This document shows, one piece after another, positions 42,097 to 53,010 of a stretch of 64,000 nt of DNA. The stretch comes from Pomphorhynchus laevis (taxonomy: Eukaryota; Acanthocephala; Palaeacanthocephala; Echinorhynchida; Pomphorhynchidae): positions 1 to 64,000 of the forward strand of contig WNNJ02001284.1 of assembly GCA_012934845.2 (NCBI GenBank), in the 5' to 3' direction. The position numbers and the translations under genes are program-made. Position 1 is the first letter of the stretch. Each line of letters starts with the position of its first letter. The notes under the pieces are model-generated. The model was not told the origin of the DNA. It worked only from the letters and a program-made list of their open reading frames with translations, and made no database searches.

Positions 42097-42898
42097 AGTC
42101 GATGTCATGACCAGTTTGATGAGCATAATCTGCTAATGCCGGGTGCGCTGATGTTGTGAGTGCCTTCTTATGTACTTTTAATCTAGTTTTTAGAGTACGT
42201 CCAGTTTGTCCAATGTATATGTTTTACAATTCCTACACCCAACCTCATAGACTACATCCATCTTATCAAAATTAGTTCTTCTTGGTTTGGTGACTAGTTC
42301 ACCAAGATGATATGTACATCGGGTACCATAAAACGTTTTATGGTACCCGATGTACATACCATCTTGATGCACATAAAACGTTTTATGGTACCCGATGTAC
42401 ATATCATCTTGATGCACTAGTCACCAATCCAAGAAGAACTAATTTTTATCAGATGGGTGTAGTCTATAAGATTGGGTGTAGGGATTGTATAAGCATATAC
42501 ATTGGACAAACTGAAAGTACTCTAAAAACTAGATTAAAAGAACATAAGAAGGCACTCACAACATCAGCGCAGTCGGTATTAGAAGACCATGCTCATTAAA
42601 CTGGTCATGACATCGACTTTGACAATGTTTCAGTTTTGATTTCCGAGCCTAACTTGAAACGCCGATTAGTTATGGAAGCTGTCGCTATAAAGATACTAGA
42701 ACCAAATTTGAATGTCCAAAATGATTTTGTTTTTCATACATTGTAACTTAACTTGTTTTATTGTTTCAGATACTTCCTGATAATGTCCGCCGTTAGCGAA
42801 CGAAATATCGAAGAAATATTCAATTTCTTTTTTTTGGAATGGCATTTAGATACAAAAATCAAATTTCAATATATTAAAAATGTAATTTAAATTAATAA
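42097..42898. mobile_element. Penelope-like GIY-YIG fragments, head-to-head pair 2
   Basis: A minus copy (42097-42335), short and lacking the 3' UTR, meets a + copy (42336-42898) at the same palindromic centre. In the + copy the block ACCCGATGTACAT...GATGCA occurs twice, so the first 45 bp are duplicated. GIY-YIG residues are IYIGQTESTLKTRLKEHKKAL. The + copy ends in TTTAAATTAATAAA, directly followed by the permuted Penelope-like element. Confidence 0.8.
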
Positions 42899-45800
42899 AT
42901 TAAATCAGCTAACTGAGTCTACGTATTGTTATATAATTATAAAATAAACAAAACATAATAATGCTAAATCAAAATTTAATAATTAAATAATAAAATTAAT
43001 AATTGTTTTTAGATTTTCTATAATTTAAATCAAGTTAAAAATAAAAATAAAAATTAAAAAATAAAATTTAAAATAAACGTCATTTTTATGAATTGACTAA
43101 TAAATAACAGACGTTGTATCAGAATAAGAATTAGAGGTCATCAGGAGGAACTGCTATGCTATCAGGTTTCGGCCCCTAACTCCTCTACCCAACATAGCAG
43201 CGGGCCAAATACATGCTAATGATGTATTTCCTCTGAAATAACTATCTAGTATCTTATTCTAATGCAAAGTATATTATTTATTATCCATCCATAAAAATTT
43301 GCCACTTAAGAGTTTAAATTTATTCTTTATATTATTGTGTTGATTTATATATTTTACTATTTTCTGCTTGATGTTATTTTTATAGTAACCTGGTTTAAAA
43401 TATGTATCTATTAAATTATTTAAATGATTTTGAAGAAAGCCAATATCATTACATATTGTTGCAATTCTTAAAATTTCATTATTTAATGTATTATATTTTT
43501 AATATTATATGGTATGCATGAATGCTCATGCAAAAATATGTTTCTGGTAAATTTAAATATGTCATCTTTACGATATAAATTAATAGTAGTTTTAGTTAAT
43601 GTTAATTTAATGTTCATATCTAGATATACACCTTCTTTATCATTAATATTGATTTTGTTAAGAATAAGGCTTTCTGAATAAATGTGCTCACTAATTGAAT
43701 AAAAATTATTAGAATTAAATACACATATATCATCAATGTATCGAAACATATATTTATATATTTATATTGTTTAGATTTAGTTTTTACACAGTTATGAACA
43801 AATTCATATTCTATAAAGCTTAAAAACAAGTCAGCTATAATTGGGCTACTATTACCACCCATTGGAACACCTTTTACCTGTCTAAATATAGATGTCCATA
43901 CTTTTAAATAATTTTGATTTATTAAAATATTTAAGGATTCTATTAATTCAATTTTATCCATATATTTATATTTATTTGATGGTTTAATTTTTGTTAGATA
44001 GGCGTTATAATTATTATAACATATATATGTATATCTTTTTCCGAATATAAGTTAATTAATTTTACTAACGCTTCTTTAATATCTACTAAATCTAGATTTG
44101 TATAAAGCGTACTAAAATCGTATGTATTTATATTTTGAAAATTTATTCCTTTTGTCTGTTCTAAAAATTCTTTTGTAGAATTAATACTGAAATAGGTTTT
44201 ATACCAGTATTAATTTCGATTACCTTGCAATATTTTTTAAAATGTGCTTTAATTACTTTAAGTATTTTATTCATATAGACAGAAAGTGGTTTTAATGTAC
44301 ATTTAAACGCACCACATATGAACCTAGGTTTTATTGGATTTTTATGTAATTTTGGATTCCAATATAATATAGGTATAGTTTTATTATCTAATTCAACCTT
44401 TATACCCTTTTTATCCATTATAGAACAGTGACTTGGAATAATTGTTTCTAAACTCAACTCACTACGTTCATATGTTGGATTTACATTTAAATCATTAGAA
44501 TTAACCTCTTTCATTAGTATATCATAATAAAGCTTTTTGCATATGAAGACAAATTTAATACTAGCTTTATCAATAGTTGTTATTATATAGTAATCCTTTA
44601 ATTTAGTAAGTTCTTTATACATATCTTTATTAATTTTATCTTTCCTTTTATAATTGTTTGTTATTTTCATTTTATTTTTAATTTTATCAAATATATAATC
44701 TTTCCAAATTTTTATCTTAGATATATTCGAGCTTTCACTATTAATCAGCTTACTAAAGTAATCATTTAAGTTATTATATAACGAACTGTAAATTTTATTT
44801 TTGTCGTTGTTGTTATTTAATCTATATTTATACCCTTTTGATAGCAGCTTTCTTAATTCACAATTTTCAATTAATTCTAGATTATGGTACATATATGTTC
44901 ATTTATTTTATCAAAACTAAGACTTTTACAATTGCATTCTGTTTCCATTATGTTTCTAATATTAACGTTACATATTGATTTTAATTCTTTATTATAATTA
45001 CAAATTTTTCGTCCTAATGGTGGTAGGAGTTTATACCTTATTTTAGGAATATTTTTACTTAAATCTGACCCTATTATTTCTTTACTTTTATAATTATTTA
45101 AAAGTCCGGCTATATTTATGTTATCTATACATTTATTAATGAAGTTTATGGTTAATGTATATTTTCTATTGTTATTATTAATATTTATTGTACGATTATA
45201 GTATTTTGTATTACAATAACTGTCTATTATACAACTTAGCCTATCATAGTCGTTAATTAATTTTTGATTTATTGAACATATGATATCTTTAGAAAAACTT
45301 CTTATATTTACATAAAGATCTTTTAGCTTATTATCACTTAAAAGTTGTTTTAACATTTCTAATTGTTCATTTATATACATATCTTTTTAATATTTTTAAC
45401 TCTATTTTTCCTATTCCTTTTATCACCATGACTTCTTGGTTTGCGTTTAACCGGATTATTATAATATAGTTGTTTATTATGTATTATACTACTTCTGCCA
45501 ATTCCTTGTACCACGTCATTCAATCCTAATGGGTACATGGAATTAAGCGTTTTATCCAAAAATCTTCTTTTTCTAATAGTTTTTGATTTAATATTGAAAT
45601 TTTTCTTCGATAATATGTTCTAAAATAAATAATTTACAGTTTTTAATATCATGTCCTATTAATCTCATATGTTTATGAAATATAGTTTGACTATTATGCT
45701 GTATATTATATATGTGTTGCCTAAACCTAGTTTTTAACATTTGATATGTTTTTCCTATATATTGCAATCCACATGTGCATTGTATTAGATACACTACACC

Positions 45801-46408
45801 TGCAGTATTGCAGTTACAATTATTATTAATATTTAATGAAAAACATTTGTTTGTCGTATTACTTACGATACAATTATTATTATTTATAACATCACAAACT
45901 ATACAATTTTTTCTGTTACATTTAAAAGATCTAAAATTGAAATCATTAGTACTTACGTATTTTTCCAATATTGTTGAGTACATGTAACTTTTAAGTCATG
46001 ATTTTTAACGTTGCTTTTTCGGTGTCGCCACCTAGTTTAGTTGACTCGGACTAAACTTACAACGGGCCATCCAGCAGCATCTGACAGGGGGCTGCCCTGC
46101 TTAAGGCGGTTGCAGGCTGGAACAAGATCTATAAAGATCTACCACCTTCACTCCACGCGCTACGCGACCTAGCTATTGGCCATTACCTGGTCTCTTAAAC
46201 GTGATCACGTGAAGCAGTTTACATTTTAAAGTGTAAACACCTTGGGATGCAAACTTCTCCCTTTTTAAGAATTAATAATTCATGCTTGTTTGAAAATAAG
46301 AAAAAATAATAAAGTCGTAACCAATAATACATAGTTTCAGTATTTCTGACAGAGGTCATATTACCGGGAAAACAAAGTCCACAGGTCAATAATAACATGT
46401 CAGTAGAA
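42899..46408 (-). mobile_element. Penelope-like element with N-terminal GIY-YIG (Naiad-type permuted order)
   Basis: Reading the minus strand, the GIY-YIG domain comes first (45983-45588). It has a Cys motif FKCNRKNCIVCD and then GVVYLIQCTCGLQYIGKTYQ and KTRFRQHI. A linker follows with RKICNYNKELKSICN, ECNCKSLSFDKINEHICTII and LRKLLSKGYKYR. The RT comes last: LYWNPKLHKNPIKPRFICGA, KPLSVYMNKIL, VKGVPMGGNSSPIIADLFL and FRYIDDICVF. GIY-YIG before RT is the reverse of canonical Penelope elements and is the signature of the Naiad/Chlamys group. The coding region is AT-rich and broken into several frames. Bases 45987-46408 are the structured 5' untranslated part and 42899-43440 the 3' part. Confidence 0.85.
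43131..43262 (-). ncRNA. Structured terminal region of the permuted Penelope-like element, ribozyme candidate
   Basis: On the minus strand three complementarities interlock. GGCCC pairs with GGGCC, and CTGCTATG with CATAGCAG, in A-B-A'-B' order (a pseudoknot). AGAATAAG pairs with CTTATTCT, and AGAGG with CCTCT, outside them. A perfect 8-bp hairpin AAATACAT/ATGTATTT stands next to GAAA, and a CTGATGA box (43138-43144) lies next to CCTCT. CTGATGA, GAAA and a following hairpin are hammerhead core parts, here in an order that would open at stem II. The pseudoknot resembles HDV-like topology instead. The same region recurs at 46628-46768. Confidence 0.4.
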
Positions 46409-47617
46409 CAAATTAAATCAGCTAACTGAGTCTACGTATTGTTATATAATTATAAAATAAACAAAACATAATAATGCTAAATCAAAATTTAATAATTAAA
46501 TAATAAAATTAATAATTGTTTTTAGATTTTCTATAATTTAAATCAAGTTAAAAATAAAAATAAAAAATAAAATTTAAAATAAACGTCATTTTTATGAATT
46601 GACTAATAAATAACAGACGTTGTATCAGAATAAGAATTAGAGGTCATCAGGAGGAACTGCTATGCTATCAGGTTTCGGCCCCTAACTCCTCTACCCAACA
46701 TAGCAGCGGGGCCAAATACATGCTAATGATGTATTTCCTCTGAAATAACTATCTAGTATCTTATTCTAATGCAAAGTATATTATTTATTATCCATCCATA
46801 AAAATTTGCCACTTAAGAGTTTAAATTTATTCTTTATATTATTGTGTTGATTTATATATTTTACTATTTTCTGCTTGATGTTATTTTTATAGTAACCTAG
46901 TTTAAAATAGTATCTATTAAATTATTTAAATGATTTTGAAGAAAGCCAATATCATTACATATTGTTGCAATTCTTAAAATTTCATTATTTAATGTATTAT
47001 ATTTTATATTATATGGTATGCATGAATGCTCATGCAAAAATATGTTTCTTGTAAATTTAAATATGTCATCTTTACGATATAAATTAATAGTAGTTTTAGT
47101 TAATGTTAATTTAATGTTCATATCTAGATATACACCTTCTTTATCATTAATATTGGTTTTGTTAAGAATAAGGCTTTCTGATAAATGTGCTCACTAATTG
47201 AATAAAAATTATTAGAATTAAATACACATATATCATCAATGTATCGAAACATATATTTTATATATTTATATTGTTTAGATTTAGTTTTTACACAGTTATG
47301 AACAAATTCATATTCTATAAAGCTTAAAAACAAGTCAGCTATAATTGGGCTACTATTACCACCCATTGGAACACCTTTTACTTGTCTAAATATAGATGTC
47401 CCTACTTTTAAATAATTTTGATTTATCAACATATTTAAGGATTCTATTAATTCAATTTTATCCATATATTTATATTTATTTGATGGTTTAATTTTTGTTA
47501 GATAGTTGTTATCCGTATATTTATGGATATAAATATATATGAATTAATATAAATAAATATAAATATATGGATTTTGTTATCCATATATTTATATTTATTT
47601 GATGGTTTAATTTTTGT
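46409..47617 (-). mobile_element. Second, 5'-truncated copy of the permuted Penelope-like element in tandem
   Basis: Nearly identical to 42899-44020, in the same orientation, and directly upstream (minus direction) of the full copy. It keeps the RT end (VKGVPMGGNSSPIIADLFL, FRYIDDICVF), the 3' UTR and the structured region, but lacks the GIY-YIG domain. It stops near 47515, followed by a short duplicated patch around TTTATCCATATATTTATA (47516-47617). A truncated tandem copy in front of a full one is the usual pseudo-LTR arrangement of Penelope-like elements. Confidence 0.85.
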
Positions 47618-47784
47618 TAGAAATTAAAGTCGATGTCATGACCAGTTTGATGAGCATTGTTTGCTAATGCCGACTGCGCTGATGTTGTGAGTGCCTTCCT
47701 AGTGTTTTTTAATCTAGTTTTTAGAGTACGTCCAGTTTGTCCAATGTATATGCTTATAAAATCCCTACACCCAACCTTATAGAC

Positions 47785-48710
47785 TACACGCTTAAAAAAA
47801 GTTTGAGATAAAATAACATACACAAATTACAATACATTCGCAAATCAAAAAATTCTCGGTTTGATATCGACGACAACCATCGACGACAACTATCGACGAC
47901 AACCATCGACGACAACCGTCTACGACAACCATCGACGACAACCATCGACGACAACAATCAACGACAACCATCAACGACAACCATCAACGACAACCATCGA
48001 CGACAACCATCGACGACAACCATCAACGACAACCATCAACGACAACCATCAACGACAACCATCAACGACAACCATCAACGACAACCATCAACGACAACCA
48101 TCAACGACAACCATCAACGACAACCATCAACGACAACCATCAACGACAACCATCAACGACAACCATCAACGCTTCTTTTCCCTAAAATCGATTACTGCTT
48201 TAGCCTTTTCGCCAATTCTTCAAAACCCATCATCCTACCCCTACAACGAATAATCAACACCGCCGTTCGAGTGCTCTTTCGTCTCCGTCGCTTCGACCAC
48301 ACATCCACATATTTTGCCCAACTCTCCTGGCCCACCATCCACATCCGCATCAAACTCCGCCTTCTCGTTACTTTTCGTCTCATCGCTGTCGGCTCCCCAT
48401 CGTTCATCAACCTTCCTTTCTTAGACGATACTCGCCCCACCTCGCTATCGCTTCGTTCCTGTCATACCCTCTTACTCAACGTTCCTAACTACTCCAACAA
48501 CTACGGTTTCCGATTATTCCTAGTCGCCGCCTCACTCGCCTGGAATCAACTCCCTCTCGACGTCCGCCGCGCTCCCTCCTTTATCACATTCAAACACCTC
48601 CTCCGTTCACACCTTCTCGACACCTGATTCACAGTTTTGTTTTGTTGTGGTCATGTAAGCGTGTGCTGGCACGCATTTACCACGTTAAAATAAATCCTTT
48701 TTTTACACGC
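47785..48710 (+). mobile_element. LINE B' 3'-end insertion with minisatellite, flanked by 7-bp TSD
   Basis: TACACGC at 47785-47791 and 48704-48710 flanks the insertion. Between them lie a short unique stretch (47792-47867), a 13-bp minisatellite (47868-48168) and the 3' part of a LINE B' ORF2 (48169-48627). That part reads LRRFDHTSTYFAQLSWPTIH, FINLPFLDDTRP, NYGFRLFLVAASLAWNQLPL and TFKHLLRSHLLDT. The 3' UTR carries the family hairpin (48647-48683). The empty site is seen in neighbouring array copies, which read across ACTACACCCATCTTATC. The coding part is open for 118 codons. Confidence 0.85.
47868..48168. repeat. 13-bp minisatellite
   Basis: About 23 tandem units of ATCAACGACAACC and variants (ATCGACGACAACC at the left end). 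Left-end units vary more than right-end units. The + strand ORF across it (STTTINDNHQRQP repeats) arises because 13 bp gives a 39-bp coding period without stops; it is not a gene. Confidence 0.9.
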
Positions 48711-49345
48711 ATCTTATCAAAATTAGTTCTTCTTGGTTTGGTGACTAGTGCATCAAGATGATATGTACATCGGGTACCAAAAGACGTTTTATGGTACCCG
48801 ATGTACATATCATCTTGATGTACATAAAACGTTTTATGGTACCCGATGTACATATCATCTTGATGCACCAGTCACCAATCCAACTAATTTTGATAAGATG
48901 AGTGTAGTTCATAAGGTTGGGTGTATGGATTGTATAAGCATATACATTGAACAAACTGGACGTACTCTAAAAACTAGATTAAAGAACATAAGAAGGCAAT
49001 CACAACATCAGCGCAGTCAGCGTTAGCAGACCATGCTCGTCAAACTGGTCATGACATCGACTTTGACAATGTGTCAGTTTTGATTTCCGAGCCAAACTTA
49101 AAACGCCGATTAGTTATGGAGGCTGTTGCTATAGAGATCTTCGAACCAAATTTGAATGTCCAAAATGATTTTGTTTTTCATACATTGTAACTTAACTTGT
49201 TTTATTGTTTCAGATACTTCCTGATAATGTCCGCGGTTAGCGAACGAAATGTCGAAGAAATATTCAATTTCTTTTTTCTTGGAATGGCATTTAGATACAA
49301 AAATAAAATTTCAATATATTAAAAATGTGATTTAAATTAATAAAA

Positions 49346-50036
49346 ATTAATGTCGATGTCATGACCAGTTTGATGAACATGGTCTGCTAATGCGGACTGT
49401 TCTGATGTTGTGAGTGCCTTCTTATGTTCCTTTAATCTAGTTTTTAGAGTACGTCCGGTTTGCCAAATGTAAATGTTTATACAATCCTTACACCCAACCT
49501 CATAGACTACACCCATCTTACCAAAATTAGTTTTTCTTAGTTTGGTGACTAGTGCATCAAGATGATATGTACATCGAGTACCATAAAACGTTTTATGGTA
49601 CCCGATGTACATATAATCTTGATGCACATAAAACGTTTTATAATACCCGATGTACATGTCATCTTGATACACTAGTCACCAATCCAATAAGAACTAATTT
49701 TGATTAGATGGGTGTAGTCTATAAGGTTAATGTAGGGATTGCATAAGCATTTACATTGGACAAACTGGACGTACTCTAAAAACTAGATTAAAAGAACATA
49801 AGAAGACTCTCACAACATCAGCGCAGTCGGCATTAGCAGACCATGCTCATTAAACTGGTCATGACATCGACTTTGACAATGTGTCAGTTTTGATTGTTTC
49901 AAATACTTCTTGATAATGTCCGCGATTAGCGAACGAAATATCGAAGAAATATTCAATTTCTTTTTTCTTGGAATGGCATTTCGATACAAAAATTAAATTT
50001 CAATATATTAAAAATGTGATTTAAATTAATAAAAAT
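49346..50036. mobile_element. Penelope-like GIY-YIG fragments, head-to-head pair 4
   Basis: The minus copy 49346-49590 reads MGVVYEVGCKDCINIYIWQT, then GRTLKTRLKEHKKALT, with IYIG changed to IYIW. The + copy 49591-50036 lacks about 110 bp in the C-terminal region compared with its neighbours. Bases from about 48885 to 49890 recur about 1.5 kb to the right. Confidence 0.78.
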
Positions 50037-50845
50037 AAAAGTCGATGTCATGACCAGTCTGATGAGCAGGGTCTGCTAATGCCGACTACGCTGATGTTGT
50101 GAGTGCCTTCTTATGTTCTTTTAATTTAGTTTTTGGAGTACGTCCAGTTTGTTCAATGTATATGTTTATACAATCCCTACACCCAACCTTATAGACTACA
50201 TCCATCTTATCAAAACTAGTTCTTCTTGGTTTGGTGACTAGTCCATCAAGATTATATGTACATGGGGTACAATTAAACGTTTTATGATACTTCATGTACA
50301 TATCATCTTGATGCACAAAAAACGTTTTATTTTACCCAACGTCCATATCATCTTGAGGCACTTGTCACCAAACCAATAAGAACTAATTTTGATAAGATGG
50401 GTAAAGTCTATAAGGTTGGGTGTGGGGATTGTATAAGCATATACATTGGACAAACTGGACGTACTCTAAAAACTAGATTAAAGAACATAAGAAGGCAATC
50501 ACAACATCAGCGCAGTCAGCGTTAGCAGACCATGCTCATCAAACTGGTCATGACATCGACTTTGACAATGTGTCAGTTTTGATTTCCAAGCCAAACTTAA
50601 AACGCCGATTAGTTATGGAGGCTGTTGCTATAAAGATCCTCGAACCAAATTTGAATGTCCAAAATGATTTTGTTTTTCATACATTGTAACTTAACTTGTT
50701 TTATTGTTTCAGATACTTCCTGATAATGTCCGCCGTTAGCGAACGAAATGTCGAAGAAATATTCAATTTCTTTTTTCTTGGAATGGCATTTAGATACAAA
50801 AATAAAATTTCAATATATTAAAAATGTGATTTAAATTAATAAAAA
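50037..50845. mobile_element. Penelope-like GIY-YIG fragments, head-to-head pair 5
   Basis: The minus copy 50037-50279 reads MDVVYKVGCRDCINIYIEQT, then GRTPKTKLKEHKKALT. The + copy 50280-50845 has the full C-terminal end and 3' UTR and matches 48787-49345 very closely, consistent with a duplication of this block. The centre is more diverged (TAAACGTTTTATGATAC) than in the other pairs. Confidence 0.78.
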
Positions 50846-51690
50846 TTAATGTCGATGTCATGACCAGTTTGATGAGCATGGTCTGCTAATGCGGACTGTT
50901 CTGATGTTGTGAGTGCCTTCTTATGTTCCTTTAATCTAGTTTTTAGAGTACGTCCGGTTTGCCAAATGTAAATGTTTATACAATCCTTACACCCAACCTC
51001 ATAGACTACACCCATCTTACCAAAATTAGTTTTTCTTAGTTTGGTGACTAGTGCATCAAGATGATATGTACATCGAGTACCATAAAACGTTTTATGGTAC
51101 CCGATGTACATATAATCTTGATGCACATAAAACGTTTTATAATACCCGATGTACATGTCATCTTGATACACTAGTCACCAATCCCATAAGAACTAATTTT
51201 GATTAGATGGGTGTAGTCTATAAGGTTAATGTAGGGATTGCATAAGCATTTACATTGGACAAACTGGACGTACTCTAAAAACTAGATTAAAAGAACATAA
51301 GAAGACTCTCACAACATCAGCGCAGTCGGCATTAGCAGACCATGCTCATTAAACTGGTCATGACATCGACTTTGACAATGTGTCAGTTTTGATTTCCGAG
51401 CCTAACTTAAAACGCTGATTAGTTATGGAGGCTGTCGCTATAAAGATCCTCGAACCAAATTTGAATGTCCAAAATGATTTTGTTTTTCATACATTGTCTA
51501 ATAAATAACATTGTATCTTAGACATTGCTTGCTATCAGGTTTCGTTTCAGATACTGATCATTTGTAACTTAATGTCCGCGGTTAGCGAACGAAATCTCGT
51601 AGAAATATTCAATTTCTTTTTTCAGGGAATGGCATTTAGATACAAAAATAAAATTTCATTATATTAAAAATGTGATTTAATTTTTTTCAA
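50846..51690. mobile_element. Penelope-like GIY-YIG fragments, head-to-head pair 6
   Basis: The minus copy 50846-51090 is almost identical to the one at 49346-49590. The + copy 51091-51690 starts identical to 49591 onward but keeps the C-terminal coding part that pair 4 lost. It carries a rearranged 3' UTR near 51500-51560, with an inserted patch. It ends the array; the LINE B-like 3' end and the LIM gene follow. Confidence 0.78.
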
Positions 51691-51700
51691 GGATTACCAT

Positions 51701-51760
51701 TAAAAAAAAAGATTTATTTTAACTTGGCAAATTAATATGGCATTACATTGCCATATTCGT
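51701..51760 (-). mobile_element. LINE B-like 3' terminal hairpin downstream of the LIM gene
   Basis: The minus strand reads ATATGGCA-ATGTAA-TGCCATAT, then TAATTTGCCAAGTTAAAATAAA and an A/T-rich run. The last 22 bases resemble the LINE B 3' end (ATTTGCCACGTTAAAATAA) and the stem-loop sits at the same place, with a different stem sequence. It begins about 70 bp after the LIM stop codon in the same direction. Confidence 0.5.
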
Positions 51761-51830
51761 TTTTAGATGACACGTGACTGAGTTAACAACTTTTTAAGAT
51801 GTAAAAAAATCAAATACAAAAGCTACTGAA

Positions 51831-52439
51831 TTACAGCTGCTTGCTGGCCTTCATTTCCTCCTCTGCTATTTTGCGGTTTCTGTCGTGCGCAAGAAGTTTA
51901 TCGGCGAAGCAACCTTTGCAGTATATTTCTCCATCCTGATCTTTATATGTACCCAAAGTCAACGTTGTATTGCAAGTTTTACATCTAAAGCACTTTTCGT
52001 GCCATTGCGAACTGCACGCACCAATTCTTTCCGCAGCATACACTGTGGTTCCACATCGTGAGCACTTTTCAATTGCTCCACCAAATTTCGGTCCCATTGT
52101 TTCTCGTTCATGCTCAGGAAAATACTCAACATTGTCGATATCGATCTTCGCAGTTGTCGTACGCGGCTGTTCAATGATCACGATCGTTTGGATAGGTTGC
52201 TGGGGCATTATTTGTATGTTAGAAATCGGGCTGGCCTGGATTATTTTCAGTGTTTCGGGAATTTGGTGCACTATCTCAGTCATGCATGACACGGGAATTA
52301 TTTCGTCGTACTCATTCATTGGGGTATGGTTCTTGTTGTTATCTTTGCAAACCGGTAGTCCCATCACATCACGAGTTCGGCTCGAAGCACAAGCTTCGTG
52401 ATTTATATTAATAAAAATTAAATTAATAAATTTTACCAT
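51831..52439 (-). CDS. LIM-domain protein, CRP/MLP-like
   Basis: A 202-codon minus-strand ORF. The C-terminal 90 residues are one LIM zinc-binding domain: CSRCGTTVYAAERIGACSSQ, WHEKCFRCKTCNTTL, then GEIYCKGCFADKLL. The order C-x2-C...H-x2-C-x2-C-x2-C...C-x2-C is complete, and it is preceded by GPKFGGA as in cysteine-rich/muscle LIM proteins. Such proteins bind actin-cytoskeleton partners such as alpha-actinin and act at sarcomeres or in the nucleus. The N-terminal 110 residues (PIQTIVIIEQPRTTTAKIDI) are unfamiliar. Either ATG 52439 or ATG 52364 could start it, or it may be a last exon. This is the only likely host gene here. Confidence 0.8.
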   Translation of the reverse strand: MVKFINLIFININHEACASSRTRDVMGLPVCKDNNKNHTPMNEYDEIIPVSCMTEIVHQIPETLKIIQASPISNIQIMPQQPIQTIVIIEQPRTTTAKIDIDNVEYFPEHERETMGPKFGGAIEKCSRCGTTVYAAERIGACSSQWHEKCFRCKTCNTTLTLGTYKDQDGEIYCKGCFADKLLAHDRNRKIAEEEMKASKQL

Positions 52440-53010
52440 TTTGTTTATCGAGCATTTGCCATATGACGAGTGATTACTGGATTAGGTATTACTAGCGAGA
52501 CAAAATTCATTCCACTTTGTATCAAAGCTGATTGCATTTTATCGGTCATTTAGCTGTCTAATGCAAACGCTTTCATATTTTGAGCAGAAGCGATAAACGG
52601 CATCGACAATACTTCGAAGGTTGTCTAGTAAAAACGGTTGTCTTACTTAAATATTATACGGATTTGTACGACATCATCGCAGACTATTTTGCTGATAATA
52701 AATATTCGCCTTTACTGTAAGAAAAAAACTTCCTGATTCCTATTATATAATTTTATGGTCGTGCTTTTGCATAACGATAAAAAATTTTGATAAATTTAAT
52801 TAAATTTGCGATTAGTTGCGTGCTATAGTATCGATGGGTTTATTTACTGCGTGATTTTGCAACTTACAAAAAGTCGGTACAGTAATGCTTAGCGAAGTGT
52901 GTACCTGGAAGATAGTTTTTTAAACTTTTAGTTTAAAAATTGTGGATGATGGAAATATAGTATGATTGAATGAATGGAAGATCACGTGACATTTTACGTG
53001 CAATAAACGG
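52440..53010. other. Upstream flank of the LIM gene, no recognised feature
   Basis: AT-rich sequence with no ORF over 60 codons and no element I recognise. It would contain the LIM promoter if that gene is complete, but no clear TATA box or initiator could be singled out. Confidence 0.35.

Larger units (their letters stand above)
47618..49345. mobile_element. Penelope-like GIY-YIG fragments, pair 3 (interrupted by LINE B')
   Basis: The minus copy is split into 47618-47791 and 48704-48786 by a LINE B' insertion. The + copy (48787-49345) follows after the palindromic centre near 48786. The reading is IYIEQTGRTLKTRL on the + copy, where Y-I-G has become Y-I-E. The + copy is decayed by small shifts. 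The 3' UTR contains CTGATAATGTCC, then GTTAGCGAACGAAA, discussed separately. Confidence 0.78.

Noticed and set aside
43138-43144. Standard type I hammerhead around the CTGATGA box
   Set aside because: No GAAA follows within stem II distance downstream of the box. Only the permuted or pseudoknotted readings are kept, at low confidence.
42899-47617. Group II intron or telomerase-type RT
   Set aside because: The RYIDDI and GVPMGGNSSPIIADLFL motifs with a GIY-YIG domain fit Penelope-like elements; no maturase or intron RNA domains are seen.
47868-48168. CRISPR-like array
   Set aside because: Units are contiguous 13-bp tandem repeats with no spacers.
47861-48253. 130-codon ORF with DNHQRQPSTTTIN repeats
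   Set aside because: It is the 13-bp minisatellite read in frame, with no start context or homology.
49346-51171. Minus-strand ORFs of about 111 codons (MYQDDMYIGYY...) as small genes
   Set aside because: They run through the palindromic centres of the Penelope array. Their N-termini are antisense readings of the partner copy and only the GIY-YIG part is real.
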